NCBI GenBank assembly: GCA_937981355.1
Contig: CALJPD010000011.1
Coordinates: 62,001-126,000, forward strand
Source: an uncultured Candidatus Saccharibacteria bacterium
Lineage (GTDB): Bacteria; Patescibacteriota; Saccharimonadia; Saccharimonadales; Saccharimonadaceae
DNA length: 64,000 bases
Direction of reading: 5' to 3'
Below are positions 50,595 to 59,982 of this stretch, piece by piece. The stretch's first letter is position 1. The number at the start of each line of letters is the position of its first letter. Under the pieces are notes generated by a model. The model was given only the letters and a program-made list of their open reading frames with translations, did no database searches and was not told where the DNA came from. A program made the position numbers and the translations under genes.

Positions 50595-51605
50595 CTACAT
50601 ACTCTGCCTGCCAGCAAGGCGCAAGCTCACCGTAAAGGTCGTGCCACTACCAGGTGTGCTGTTGACAGTAATTTTGCCGCCATGCTCGGCGATGATCTGC
50701 TGGGCAATCGCAAGCCCAAGGCCATAGCCCTGGCCTAGGCCACCAGTGCGAGCTTGGTCGGCTCGGTAGAAGCGCTGGAATATCTGACGCTGCGTGGCGG
50801 CGTCCATCCCGATGCCTTGGTCAATGATCTGCACCCTAGCCCAGCGATTAGTACCTTCGGCGGTGACGGTAATGGTGGTATGCTCTGGGCTGTATTTGAT
50901 GGCATTGTCGAGCAAAATGGTAAGGAGCTGAACAAGACGCTGCTGATGAGCCCGCACCATCAAAGGTGGCGTGGTGTCATCAATAGCAATCGACTTCGCT
51001 TGGGCAGGTACCACCACCAAGTTCATCGCTTCGCTCACCACAGTTTGTAAAGCAACTGGCTGCAGCTGCACCACCGAGCGGTCGTGCCGAAGCAAGCCAA
51101 GCATTGTATTGGCTAGCGTTTGCAGCCGCGTCGCATCGGTCACATTTGCTTCTATGACGGCGCGAGCCTCAGCGAGGGTAAGCTTAGGATTGCGCAGCGC
51201 TACTTCGTTCGCAGTGCGCAGCGCAGTCAGCGGCGTGCGCAGCTCATGACTGGCATCACTAACGAACTGCGTCTGGGCGTGCATGTTGGCGCGGATCGGC
51301 CGCAGGGTGTGCTCCGCGAGGAGATAGCTCACTACACTGCCGATTGCCAGCGCCGCGAGATTCACGAGCACCAGCTGAGCGATCAGCTCCTGCCGTGCCT
51401 CAGTCGCTCGCCGCTCAAGGAAGCGATTGACGGTATGATCGGTAAAATGAAATTCTTGCTCCCTGCCGGCCTCACTTGGTGGGCGCTGCCGCTCCAATTG
51501 CGCAGCCGACGTCTGATAAAATACCAGGCTAAACCCAAGGCTCATTACCATAATAATCGCAAGATAGGTACCAGCTAGCCGGAGTGTTGTGGTGCGAAAG
51601 CTCAT
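50595..51605 (-). CDS. Sensor histidine kinase
   Basis: 336 residues. Two membrane helices (about 8-30 and 82-104) around a 50-residue extracytoplasmic loop, phospho-acceptor motif FVSDASHELRTPL, and ATPase boxes LLTILLDNAIKYSPEHTT (N), IIDQGIGMD (G1) and GLGQGYGLGLAI (G2). ATG at 51605, 10 nt after the stop of the response regulator. Signal unknown; the small loop suggests membrane or cation sensing. Confidence 0.9.
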   Translation of the reverse strand: MSFRTTTLRLAGTYLAIIMVMSLGFSLVFYQTSAAQLERQRPPSEAGREQEFHFTDHTVNRFLERRATEARQELIAQLVLVNLAALAIGSVVSYLLAEHTLRPIRANMHAQTQFVSDASHELRTPLTALRTANEVALRNPKLTLAEARAVIEANVTDATRLQTLANTMLGLLRHDRSVVQLQPVALQTVVSEAMNLVVVPAQAKSIAIDDTTPPLMVRAHQQRLVQLLTILLDNAIKYSPEHTTITVTAEGTNRWARVQIIDQGIGMDAATQRQIFQRFYRADQARTGGLGQGYGLGLAIAQQIIAEHGGKITVNSTPGSGTTFTVSLRLAGRQSM

Positions 51606-51615
51606 TGGCGCTGCC

Positions 51616-52299
51616 TCATGCTGGGTCGTCCTTGATGATGTAACCAAAGCCCCGCACTGTCTCGATAATTGGGCGGCTATCTGGGAATGGCTTCTCGAGT
51701 TTACCCCGGAGATAGTTGATAAAAACCTCGACATTATTTGGCAAAATATCAGCATCGAAGTCCCAAACGTGAGTCATAATGTTATTTTTGCTTAAGATTT
51801 GATTCTTGTTGCGCAGGAGGTGCTCGAAGATGGCAAACTCTTTGGCTGAGAGCGCGATAGGCTGGCCAGCTCGCGTCACGGTCTGCTTAACGGTGTCAAG
51901 CTCGATATCAGCCACGCGCAGCACGGTCCCGAGCACCTCTTGGGGACGCCGTAGCAGGGCACGCACGCGAGCCGCTAGCACATCGAAGGAAAAAGGCTTG
52001 GGTAAATAGTCGTCTGCGCCGTGGTCGAGCCCCGCCACAATATCCTGTGTCTGGTCCTTAGCTGTGAGCATCAGTACTGGTGTGTGGTTGCCCGTGCTGC
52101 GAAGCTTCTGCACTACTTCGAAGCCATTCATCACTGGCATCATTACATCAAGAATAATCGCATCATACTCATCGGCCCATGCAGCATTGTAACCATCCTC
52201 ACCATCAAAGGCGACATCGACGGCGTAGCCTTCTTGCTCTAACCCCTGTTTTATCGACTCGGCAATGCGCCGCTCATCATCAACGACTAGTAGTTTCAT
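51616..52299 (-). CDS. OmpR/PhoB-family response regulator
   Basis: 227 residues. Receiver domain with acidic pocket VVDDE, phospho-Asp in IILDVMMP and Lys in YLPKPF; C-terminal winged helix DNA-binding domain (ALSAKEFAIFEHLLRNKNQILSK core, VRGFGYI). Pairs with the adjacent kinase. TATAAT ends 6 nt before the ATG. Copy E of the dispersed inverted repeat lies about 90 bp upstream. Confidence 0.92.
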   Translation of the reverse strand: MKLLVVDDERRIAESIKQGLEQEGYAVDVAFDGEDGYNAAWADEYDAIILDVMMPVMNGFEVVQKLRSTGNHTPVLMLTAKDQTQDIVAGLDHGADDYLPKPFSFDVLAARVRALLRRPQEVLGTVLRVADIELDTVKQTVTRAGQPIALSAKEFAIFEHLLRNKNQILSKNNIMTHVWDFDADILPNNVEVFINYLRGKLEKPFPDSRPIIETVRGFGYIIKDDPA

Positions 52300-52389
52300 A
52301 TCCTTATTATACCGTGTTATTCGTCATTATAAATCTTTATTGCACTGCCCTGGATTTCTCTTTTCAGATACCCGATGGCGTGCTAAAAA

Positions 52390-52412
52390 TGAATATTTCC
52401 CAAGAATGTTCA
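52390..52412. repeat. Dispersed inverted repeat, copy E
   Basis: TGAATAT, 9 bp, ATGTTCA, matching the consensus in both arms. It lies in the 205-bp gap upstream of the two-component system and downstream of a small HTH gene. Confidence 0.65.
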
Positions 52413-52504
52413 AATTTATCATTACATATTGCGTAAGCCGTGTCAGTCACATTATCTCACCCTCTTAGTGTCATAGTGGCGATGCTTATCCTTTGTATTG
52501 CGGG

Positions 52505-52762
52505 CTAGTACCCCAGCGCTGCTTCGGGCCATAGGCGGCGCATCATCTGTTGGCCGCGGCGGCTGACGGTGATCCACCAATCACCAGTCGTCATCTTGAC
52601 TGTAATAAGCCCTTTGTTCTTGAGGTGAGTGAGTTGCGCCATAAGCTTTGGGCGGCTCATGCGCAGACTCTGCTCTAGGCCAATCACATCGTCTTCGCCA
52701 TGCTCGTTGATCTGCTGCAAAACGAGAGCTTCGTCTGTGGTGAGGATTGGTTGCTGTGCCAT
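52505..52762 (-). CDS. Small winged-helix (MarR-like) protein
   Basis: 85 residues from the ATG at 52762, with AAGGAG 9 nt before it. TTDEALVLQQINEHGEDDVIGLEQSLRMSRPKLMAQLTHLKNKGLITV (ends only: TTDEALVL...KGLITV) is a winged helix with recognition helix RPKLMAQLTHLKNKG. A transcription factor or small DNA-binding protein; targets unknown. Confidence 0.65.
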   Translation of the reverse strand: MAQQPILTTDEALVLQQINEHGEDDVIGLEQSLRMSRPKLMAQLTHLKNKGLITVKMTTGDWWITVSRRGQQMMRRLWPEAALGY

Positions 52763-52855
52763 TGTCGTATACTCCTTGTTTATGGTTGTATCTGTAGTAT
52801 GCACGACGTGGCTTAGGGCAGTCTTAAAAACACCATCGTATAGCGAGAGTGCCTG

Positions 52856-53524
52856 TTATGGCTCTCGCAGCTCCCTCCTTGCTGGCTCTATTCTTTTCTT
52901 GATGGGGTGGCGGAGCACGGTTCTCATTTTTTCTGGAGTGGTTTTTCTTGGGTCACTTAGATAAATTTCGTGATGGAAGCGCTGCGCGTTAATGTCAATG
53001 TCGTATCCATGCATGAGAGTGGTACTATGCATTGCGGCAACAGTGACAGGCTCATCATCATATACACCAATATGCATACACTGAACACAAAGACCCTCAT
53101 CGTATGTGAAAAATTCCACTGGCGAGAAGTCCCGTTTCTTCTTTGCCGTAGCCGTGGCAACAGCCCAGTCGAAATCCTCTTTCGTGACAAAGTCGGGCAG
53201 GCGAATCAGAGAGATGAAGTGCATATCTTGCTTGCGTGTATAATCTATATAGCTTTGGCTGTTATTCTGCCACCAGAAACCCTCAAGCGGTGGGACGACA
53301 TAATCAAAAAACCCAGCAATCGTATGCGAGCTCTTCTTACTCATCTTGAGGGTATACGCTATACCGTACAAGGGTTCAATGGACTCTTTGTATTCGCCGC
53401 CAGCCTGATTCGGGTCACCAATGCCGCGTACAGCAAGGTAGTTCATCTTCGGAACGGTTACAATACTTGGCGTCGTCCCAGGCTGATACAATGCTCTGTA
53501 TTCTTTTTTAAAATCAAATGTCAC
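52856..53524 (-). CDS. GyrI-like small-molecule-binding protein
   Basis: 222 residues. PKMNYLAVRGIGDPNQAGGEY opens the SOUL/GyrI-like domain; EGFWWQNN and FVTKEDFDWAVATATAKK are typical of the stand-alone GyrI-like group. AAGGAGG lies 8 nt before the GTG at 53524, inside the end of the PadR gene. Probably binds a hydrophobic ligand or drug and is regulated by the adjacent PadR. Confidence 0.75.
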   Translation of the reverse strand: MTFDFKKEYRALYQPGTTPSIVTVPKMNYLAVRGIGDPNQAGGEYKESIEPLYGIAYTLKMSKKSSHTIAGFFDYVVPPLEGFWWQNNSQSYIDYTRKQDMHFISLIRLPDFVTKEDFDWAVATATAKKKRDFSPVEFFTYDEGLCVQCMHIGVYDDEPVTVAAMHSTTLMHGYDIDINAQRFHHEIYLSDPRKTTPEKMRTVLRHPIKKRIEPARRELREP

Positions 53525-54050
53525 GCGTCTTCCCTCCTTGGCACGCAATAATTTCTTGATTAATCCACTCTAATTCCGCCACAAGCAACACCTGTCCAAG
53601 ATGAAAGAGCCGCTGAGCAATCGGCGTATTATGCTGACTCTGTGTTGCCGTATGGCGCATAGCTGCAAGGTCAGCTTCAATACTCTCTTTGCGTTGTAGT
53701 AGCGCAGCCACAAGCTCGTCATCATCAAGCGAAAAACTCGTCGCCAGCGCTGTCATAAGATGCGTGTTTGCTGGTTTACGCTGGCATATCAGCTCATATG
53801 TCGCCTGCTTGAGCACCTCTTTGCCTCGGGTGGTTATCTGGTACTCTTTTTTCTCTTTGCCGATGCTTGCTTTACTGGTGGCTAATCCCTTCTTCTCCAA
53901 TTTATCAAGAATATAATATAGCGAAGAAAATCCAACCTCTGACCACTGGCGCATGCCACGCTCCGCGATGATCTGTTCAATACGGTAGCCGTGTTGTGGC
54001 CCTTCAGTAAGGATACCAAGGATAAGATGTTCATTGAGTGAAATTGTCAT
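53514..54050 (-). CDS. PadR-family transcriptional regulator
   Basis: 178 residues. N-terminal winged helix LNEHLILGILTEGPQHGYRIEQII, with GFSSLYYILDKLEKKGL, and a C-terminal helical dimer domain, as in PadR s1/2 proteins. Co-transcribed with the GyrI-like gene (10-nt overlap). A consensus promoter and a perfect 18-bp palindrome covering the -10 box lie directly upstream, so autorepression is likely. Confidence 0.85.
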   Translation of the reverse strand: MTISLNEHLILGILTEGPQHGYRIEQIIAERGMRQWSEVGFSSLYYILDKLEKKGLATSKASIGKEKKEYQITTRGKEVLKQATYELICQRKPANTHLMTALATSFSLDDDELVAALLQRKESIEADLAAMRHTATQSQHNTPIAQRLFHLGQVLLVAELEWINQEIIACQGGKTRDI

Positions 54051-54066
54051 AATTACCAATGTTCTT

Positions 54067-54096
54067 TATTCTAGTACTAGAATATATGCTTGTCAA
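54067..54096 (-). promoter_or_regulatory. PadR promoter with palindromic operator
   Basis: Minus-strand TTGACA, 17 bp, TAGAAT. The palindrome TATTCTAGTACTAGAATA (54067-54084, perfect) covers the -10 box and part of the spacer. Placement suits repression by the PadR dimer encoded next. Confidence 0.65.
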
Positions 54097-54291
54097 TACT
54101 GATTTATGGAGTGTGCTTTGAGAGCTGACGACTCTTCGCCTGAATACACACGGCTATCACTCTCAGTATTGACTCTCGCAGCGATGAAAAAGCTATGAGA
54201 GCTATGAGATAACGCTTGGTTTGAAAATATTCTAGGCAGCTTGCACGACATCAACGGCCCTTGTTCATTCCTCTTATGCTATACTAATCAT

Positions 54292-54792
54292 ATGAACCCG
54301 CTTGCAATGATTGCCTACCAAACCAAAGACTATCCACACCTGCCCGATGGAAGGATCGACTTTACTGGCCAACCCATCTGTTTTGTCTTTAATTGCGTAG
54401 TATGCTACGGTGATGAAGTTTTACTAGCGCGGCGTAGCCAGCAAGAGGTTGAGCAGCCGCGTATGCTCAATGGCGTCTCTGGCTTCATCGACCGAACCGA
54501 TACGAGCATTACAGTACTAGCCGGGCAAGAATTAGCCGAGGAACTAGGCATTGACTCGCGAGATACGACTATCGTGGTGGCGCAGCAGCCCCTGATGCAG
54601 ATTGACGCAGCGCATAGCCGCCAGTGGTATGTGTATCCGGTGCTCGTTGAATGTGCGCAGCGCATAACGCCTCGGCTTAATGCCGAAAATAGCGCAGCAG
54701 CGTGGTATCCACTCACCGAGATCGATACTTTGCCGCTGCTACCGTTTTATCATGAGACGCTCCGCGCTGGCTTGGCAATGCGCCACAAGTAG
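54292..54792 (+). CDS. Nudix-family protein
   Basis: 166 residues from the ATG at 54292 (TATACT ends 6 nt before). GVSGFIDRTDTSITVLAGQELAEELGI is the Nudix box with Arg replaced by Gln (QELAEELG); the catalytic Glu pair remains. FNCVVCYGDEVLLARRSQ precedes it. Nucleotide-derivative pyrophosphatase of unknown substrate. Fifth Nudix protein in the window. Confidence 0.75.
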   Translation: MNPLAMIAYQTKDYPHLPDGRIDFTGQPICFVFNCVVCYGDEVLLARRSQQEVEQPRMLNGVSGFIDRTDTSITVLAGQELAEELGIDSRDTTIVVAQQPLMQIDAAHSRQWYVYPVLVECAQRITPRLNAENSAAAWYPLTEIDTLPLLPFYHETLRAGLAMRHK

Positions 54793-54821
54793 GCTTTGCG
54801 TTAGTTGAGATAACAGAAATA

Positions 54822-54853
54822 ATAGAGAGCCAGCCCAAAGACTGGCTCTCTAT
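54822..54853. terminator. Bidirectional terminator
   Basis: ATAGAGAGCCAG/CTGGCTCTCTAT, 12-bp perfect stem with an 8-nt loop, between the convergent Nudix and glycosyltransferase genes. Confidence 0.7.
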
Positions 54854-54870
54854 CTCTGTTGCGATACGAT

Positions 54871-57681
54871 CTAAACTGCCTGCGAGAGATCGTACACGGT
54901 ATATTGCGTACCACCGTAGTCAACCTTGGTGCCAGCACTTGCCGCCCAGGTAGCGATAGCAGAGTTGCCACCTGGCCCACCATGATGATGGGTAGTTTGC
55001 ATTTGGGTCGATGAGGATTGTGCAGTCGATGGAGCCGACGAATTCGTTCTTGCCTGCGTCGACTGCCGCCCACCATGCCCACCTGGCCCATGCTGACTCA
55101 CTACGTAGTAGCGCACACTGCCCTGACGTACCAGCTGCTTGAACTGCTCGAGCGTGAGCGTGCTGTCGCTGCCGTTAAAGCCACCGACTGCCATCACCGC
55201 CTTGCCTGTGGAGAGCTGGATTGGTGCCGATTCATTGGCGCTGTTGACTGCCGCAAGCCATGTTGCATTTTGCTGGTGTGACACAAGGTACGAGACAAGA
55301 GCGGCTTCTGCCTGGGCTGATTCGTTATTCGTGCCGCTCATTGCCGTCGCACCCGGACCCGCTGTAGGAATGCTTCCACTATGCGCTGTCGCTATTGTGC
55401 TCAAGCTAAAGGCTACTGGTGCAGCCATACCGGCCAGCACAGCCATAGCAAGAGCCGTCCGCACATACCACCGAGGGAGTGTTATTAGTGGCACAAGCGT
55501 CATCACAGCCGCTGCTCCACCAGTGATAATGACAAGCCAGGTGAGCCACGGCCAGGTATTGCTATAGCCAAGCATAATGACACCAATGATCGTCGTGAGC
55601 AATATTGTCAGTGGCACAAGCCAGGCCAGCTTCGTGCGCCGCGTGTAAGCTTGCCACAGATACGGCGCGCCAATCCCTACCAGGGCAGCAACACTCGGTG
55701 CCATCGCCACGACGTAGTATGGATGGATCGTCCCACTAGTCATACTAAAGATAATGATATGAATGAGCAGCCAACCCAGCCACAGCAGTACACCGACACG
55801 CTCTTTGTTGTGCCGTGGTGCGCGGCGTAGCAACCACAGCACGAGCCCGCCACCGATCACGGCTACCACAAGCAACCAGGCAATATTAGGGCCAAAACTT
55901 TCGTTAAAGATACGCAGCACCCCTGTCTCGCCACCAAAACCAACACCTCCTGGGCTACCACCGTGGCCGCCCATACCACCACCGGCTGGTGGCGTCATGG
56001 ATGCTGCCTGCGTCGCTGTATGGCCAACCGACTGCGCGGCAGACTGGGTTGTGGTTGCTGCCGCTTGACCCATCTGCGCTACCCCACCACCTGGCGCTTT
56101 GCCAGGGCCACCGCCACTACCTAGCAAGCGCCCAAAGCCATTGTAGCCAAAAATCAAACTCCAAATGTTATTATCATTGGTACTGCCCACCCACGGGCGA
56201 TGAGCCGCCGGAGTAAGCCACACAAGCACGCTCCACCAAAAGATCGAGACAGCCGTTACCACGCCAGCCACGCCAAGATGCCAGAGGCGTGTCACGAGCT
56301 TTGGCCGAGCGCACACTAGATAAAGCAGTGCCATCACTGGTAGCACCAGCAGACCCTGCAGCATTTTTGTATTAAAAGCCAGGCCAGTAAAGAACCCTGC
56401 GAGGCTCAGCCATAGCACTGGCTTCTTATTTTCAAAGGCGCGGAGGAAGGCGTAGGCACTGGCCGTCAAGAAGAGTGTCAAGAAACTATCGGGGTTATTA
56501 AAGCGAAACATCAAGGCAGCTGCTGGCGTCAGCGCCATCACCACACCAGCGATGAGCCCTGCCTTGGCACCATACCACCGCTTAACTGCTGCATAGATAA
56601 GCATAACTGTCGCGACCCCCGCAAGCGCATGCGGCATGAGCATACTCCACGACGAGAAGCCAAAGAGCCGACCACTAAGCCCCATAATCATCATACTGAT
56701 AGGCGGTTTATCGACACTAACAAAGTTTGCTGCATCAAGACTGCCAAACAACCAGGCCGTCCAGTCGGTACTTGCTGCTTGAGCAGCGGCAGCATAGTAG
56801 CTATTGGCCATACCATTGATGGTCAAGTTCCAGAGGTAGAGCACACTCGTTAGTAGCAAAAGTCCAGCCACAGCTGCTAGCTCACCAAAGCCCGTCTTGC
56901 CATATTCGCGCCGCACCCGCGAGAGGCCCTTGAGATCATCTGTTGCGGTCTTGATGATATGAACACGCGAGTCGGTGTCTTCGACCCACTCAACTGGCTC
57001 CTCGTGGATGGTATAGCCAGCGTACTCTGCCTTGACGAGCAGCTCGGTGTCGAAGAACCAACCAGTATCCTTAATGCGAGGTAGAATCTTGCGTGCCGCA
57101 TCGCGCCGAATCGCCTTGAAACCGCACTGAGCATCAACGAATTTTGTCTTCATCGTCCGGCGAATAATCCAGTTGTAACAGCGCGAGATAGTGTCGCGCT
57201 TGAAGCCGCGGGTTGTGCGCGACTGCTTCATCAGGCGCGAGCCCGTCGCCACAGCCGCCTCACCCATAATCAGCGGGGTGATCATTGGCACGAAGCTGTC
57301 TAAGTTAGTAGAGAGGTCGATATCCATATAGGCCAGAATATCGGCCGAGCTCTGTAGCCAAGCTCGCTTGAGAGCCCGGCCACGGCCTTTCTCGGCAAAC
57401 TGAATGAGCTGCACCTCGGGATAACGCACCGCCAATTGGCGCGCCACTTCCGCTGTACCGTCTGTGCTACCATTGTCGGCAATAATGATGCGCCAGTGAT
57501 GCGGCACATGCTGTGATAAATACGCGTGCAACGTGCTCACCGAGCGCGCAATGACATGCGCCTCATTAAGCACCGGCAGCACAATATCGATACTAAGCGT
57601 CCGCGGATTAAGCGCACGCAGCACCGGCGCAGCAGGCGTCTCTACCACTGCGGCTGATTGGGTCATGGTTGCTGTTTTCAT
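54871..57681 (-). CDS. GT2-GT39 glycosyltransferase fusion
   Basis: 936 residues. Residues 30-255 are a GT2 domain of the dolichyl/polyprenyl-phosphate sugar synthase type (VLPVLNEAHVI, ADNGSTDGT, metal site YMDIDLS at 119-125). From 265 a GT39/ArnT-like polytopic domain follows with DKPP at 324-327 and FNNPDSF. A Gly/His/Gln-rich insert (about 520-590) and a C-terminal alpha/beta domain with another Gly/His/Ser-rich stretch complete it. It could both charge a lipid carrier and transfer the sugar to an envelope acceptor (inference). CACAAT ends 7 nt before the ATG. Confidence 0.82.
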   Translation of the reverse strand: MKTATMTQSAAVVETPAAPVLRALNPRTLSIDIVLPVLNEAHVIARSVSTLHAYLSQHVPHHWRIIIADNGSTDGTAEVARQLAVRYPEVQLIQFAEKGRGRALKRAWLQSSADILAYMDIDLSTNLDSFVPMITPLIMGEAAVATGSRLMKQSRTTRGFKRDTISRCYNWIIRRTMKTKFVDAQCGFKAIRRDAARKILPRIKDTGWFFDTELLVKAEYAGYTIHEEPVEWVEDTDSRVHIIKTATDDLKGLSRVRREYGKTGFGELAAVAGLLLLTSVLYLWNLTINGMANSYYAAAAQAASTDWTAWLFGSLDAANFVSVDKPPISMMIMGLSGRLFGFSSWSMLMPHALAGVATVMLIYAAVKRWYGAKAGLIAGVVMALTPAAALMFRFNNPDSFLTLFLTASAYAFLRAFENKKPVLWLSLAGFFTGLAFNTKMLQGLLVLPVMALLYLVCARPKLVTRLWHLGVAGVVTAVSIFWWSVLVWLTPAAHRPWVGSTNDNNIWSLIFGYNGFGRLLGSGGGPGKAPGGGVAQMGQAAATTTQSAAQSVGHTATQAASMTPPAGGGMGGHGGSPGGVGFGGETGVLRIFNESFGPNIAWLLVVAVIGGGLVLWLLRRAPRHNKERVGVLLWLGWLLIHIIIFSMTSGTIHPYYVVAMAPSVAALVGIGAPYLWQAYTRRTKLAWLVPLTILLTTIIGVIMLGYSNTWPWLTWLVIITGGAAAVMTLVPLITLPRWYVRTALAMAVLAGMAAPVAFSLSTIATAHSGSIPTAGPGATAMSGTNNESAQAEAALVSYLVSHQQNATWLAAVNSANESAPIQLSTGKAVMAVGGFNGSDSTLTLEQFKQLVRQGSVRYYVVSQHGPGGHGGRQSTQARTNSSAPSTAQSSSTQMQTTHHHGGPGGNSAIATWAASAGTKVDYGGTQYTVYDLSQAV

Positions 57682-57817
57682 GTGTGGTATTGTGCAGGAG
57701 AGAGATGAAAGCTAGCTTAAAGAGACTCCTGCAGAAGTGACGTGCGCGTATCAGCCCATTTATTATTTCTCGCTGTCTCATTCTTCCTCTATGAAGTTAT
57801 AAAAGCTAGTATGCTAC

Positions 57818-58146
57818 CTAAGCACTAATATTGACAAAGTCAACCAAACCATCTAGCCTACTACCGAGTGAATGACTAGTGAAGCTCTTGGTGCCTACAT
57901 AGGCACCACCACCAACTTTCTTGATCGTCTCGGTATAGAAGGTGTAGGCGTCGTAGAATTGGTTCAGCCCATCCTATACAAAAACATTTCCACCCGATGC
58001 AATCGCAAGATCCGACTCAATATCTTTCATCGCTTCCCAGATATTTTATCAATATCCGTTCCGCGATAACCAAAGACTGAGGTGCCAGGATGCGAGGGAG
58101 GAGAGAGGTTTATATTCAAAGCGATGTTTTTAGGTACTCTCTTCAT
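57818..58146 (-). pseudogene. Decayed gene after the paralogue array
   Basis: An ATG at 58146 opens MKRVPKNIALNINLSPPSHP...GYRGTDIDKI, then a shift of one frame near 58040 gives WEAMKDIESDLAIASGGNVFV, an in-frame TAG near 57983, and DGLNQFYDAYTFYTETIKKVGGGAYVG (core only) to a stop at 57818. Coherent protein-like sequence with one frameshift and one stop marks a relic. It does not resemble the four paralogues and has no recognised family. Confidence 0.5.
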
Positions 58147-58169
58147 GATTTCTTTTAGAGATTTATTGA

Positions 58170-58946
58170 CTATATCCTCCCCTTACTCTTTTTAAAGCAA
58201 TCCTTGGAAGTTTTCTGCGCCGTTTTCTCGCTTATACCTCCATACTCCTGACAAACATATCGCGCATCTTCAGTTCTGCTATTTACAACATATCTCACAG
58301 CATAACTTTTCGGGTTTTTTGATTGGACATACTCCATAAGTTTTCTTACGTTTTGGACATCTTCTTCTTTTACCTGGTCCCCTACTACAACAATAGATAC
58401 TTCATATATAATATGGTCCCCATATTTTCGCAACATCTCAGCAAAAGCTGGCGTGCCCTGTACCCCATCAGCTACGTCAGGAGCAATTGTAATATCTGGC
58501 ATATATTTTACTGCAGGTATAGACAATTTTTTAACCATCTTGGTAAGATCTTTTTCTTCCTGCTCATTGTAAAGTGCCGAGAGATAGTTATCGCGGTAGA
58601 GCCGGTGATCTTTCTCTAAAACGCGAAAGGTGTAAGAGCTACCCTCTCTATGTGCATCTGCAACTTTGCCGCCCCTTCTTGCGAATCCGCCTCCTTCAAT
58701 TTGATAGTTCTTGATAATAAAGTGCTGGTGATATTTTTTCTCTAGGTAGGCGCGCATTTCAGTCTGAGCTTGATGAGCCTCTATAAGGTACTTAATATGA
58801 AATATACCGATTAATGCACCAGTTAATAGAAGTATGACGCATGTCGGAATAATGATAACGCGGAGGATACCACGAAAAAGAATGGTGCGGAAGCTTAGCC
58901 TATTATTCTCGTTTGGTTCTTTCTTGTGCATGTTTTCTGTCCTCAC
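58170..58946 (-). CDS. Tandem paralogue 4: membrane-anchored hypothetical protein
   Basis: 258 residues from TTG, or from the ATG six codons in (MHKKEPNENN). Short basic N-terminus, LSFRTILFRGIL, one membrane helix, then AQTEMRAYLEKKYHQHFIIKNY and an extracytoplasmic domain. It is the most diverged of the four copies: the GLGVEG motif reads GGFARRGG. Four cysteines occur in the C-terminal half. Starts 3 nt after the stop of paralogue 3, so those two are coupled. Function unknown. Confidence 0.65.
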   Translation of the reverse strand: MRTENMHKKEPNENNRLSFRTILFRGILRVIIIPTCVILLLTGALIGIFHIKYLIEAHQAQTEMRAYLEKKYHQHFIIKNYQIEGGGFARRGGKVADAHREGSSYTFRVLEKDHRLYRDNYLSALYNEQEEKDLTKMVKKLSIPAVKYMPDITIAPDVADGVQGTPAFAEMLRKYGDHIIYEVSIVVVGDQVKEEDVQNVRKLMEYVQSKNPKSYAVRYVVNSRTEDARYVCQEYGGISEKTAQKTSKDCFKKSKGRI

Positions 58947-58949
58947 CCC

Positions 58950-59708
58950 TTATTTTCTAAAGCATTCATTGGCTTGTTTTTCATCTAATAGACGCGTACT
59001 TTCTACCTGTATATTGCACACTATGTCTGCGTCCATCTTCGTATCATGTATGCTGTAATGTATAATACGGTAGCCAACTTTTTGCTGATTGATATATCTA
59101 ATAAGGCTCATGAGATAGTACCGATCCCGGTTATCGACAGCCAATTGATTTGTATTACGATTAACACTTATTATGTAGTGTATGTCTTTCCCGTAAGATG
59201 CTGTCGCTTCTTCGTATGTTTTAGGTGTACCGCTCAGCGACTGTGCTGTATTGTCTGCAAGACTGACAGTGATGTCGGTCTGCGCCCACGAGTTATTTAT
59301 GATATGATCCTTTATTAACTTATCATTCTGAGAGCGAGACCATATTACACCTGGATAGTTATCTTGATTGCCATTCGATGAGGTGTTTACAGAAAATCGT
59401 ATATGAGGATCTCGTATAGGGTAAGCATTGGCAGCTAGTACTCCCTCTACGCCGAGGCCACTGCTCTTCCGCTCTGGTTTCTCAACGATGAATTCCTCAT
59501 TATATTTGTTTTGTAAATAAGTTTTCATTGTTGCTTGAGCTTGATTCGCCTCAGTATCGGCCTTGAGATAGAATCCACCAACAAGGAGAAACATAACAGC
59601 TGTTGGAATAATGATGACATAGAGAATGCCACGGAGAAGAATGGTACGGAAGCTTAGTTTGGTGTTATTATTTAGTTCCTTCTTGGACATATTCTCTTTT
59701 CCCAACAA
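58950..59708 (-). CDS. Tandem paralogue 3: membrane-anchored hypothetical protein
   Basis: 252 residues, same plan: MSKKELNNNTKLSFRTILLRGILYVIIIP (ends given: MSKKEL...VIIIP), membrane helix, QAQATMKTYLQNKYNEEFIVE, SSGLGVEGVLAANAYP and IRFSV. TATAAT at about 59733 gives a leader of some 30 nt whose sequence (GTCGCGTAGC, A-run, AGGG) is shared with paralogue 2. No strong ribosome site. Extracytoplasmic, role unknown. Confidence 0.68.
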   Translation of the reverse strand: MLGKENMSKKELNNNTKLSFRTILLRGILYVIIIPTAVMFLLVGGFYLKADTEANQAQATMKTYLQNKYNEEFIVEKPERKSSGLGVEGVLAANAYPIRDPHIRFSVNTSSNGNQDNYPGVIWSRSQNDKLIKDHIINNSWAQTDITVSLADNTAQSLSGTPKTYEEATASYGKDIHYIISVNRNTNQLAVDNRDRYYLMSLIRYINQQKVGYRIIHYSIHDTKMDADIVCNIQVESTRLLDEKQANECFRK

Positions 59709-59982
59709 CCCCTATTTTTTGGCTACGCGACTATTATAGCACAAATGCAGAACTGCCGAATTATTCTTCTTATTCTGCAAGTTGTAGCGTTGATGAGTTG
59801 TCGGGATGCAAGGGAGGAGAAGAGCTTGCGTTTGGGAGAAAGTAGATCCATCGCTGTGGCGATAATTGTCAATTTTTCCCTGTTTTATGAGCGCCTCAAT
59901 GGTGGCTTCTCGCTACTAGAGGCAAAACTACTTAGGGATTTACTGTAAGATAATATGCTTAATGCCAAGTACTATTCTATCT

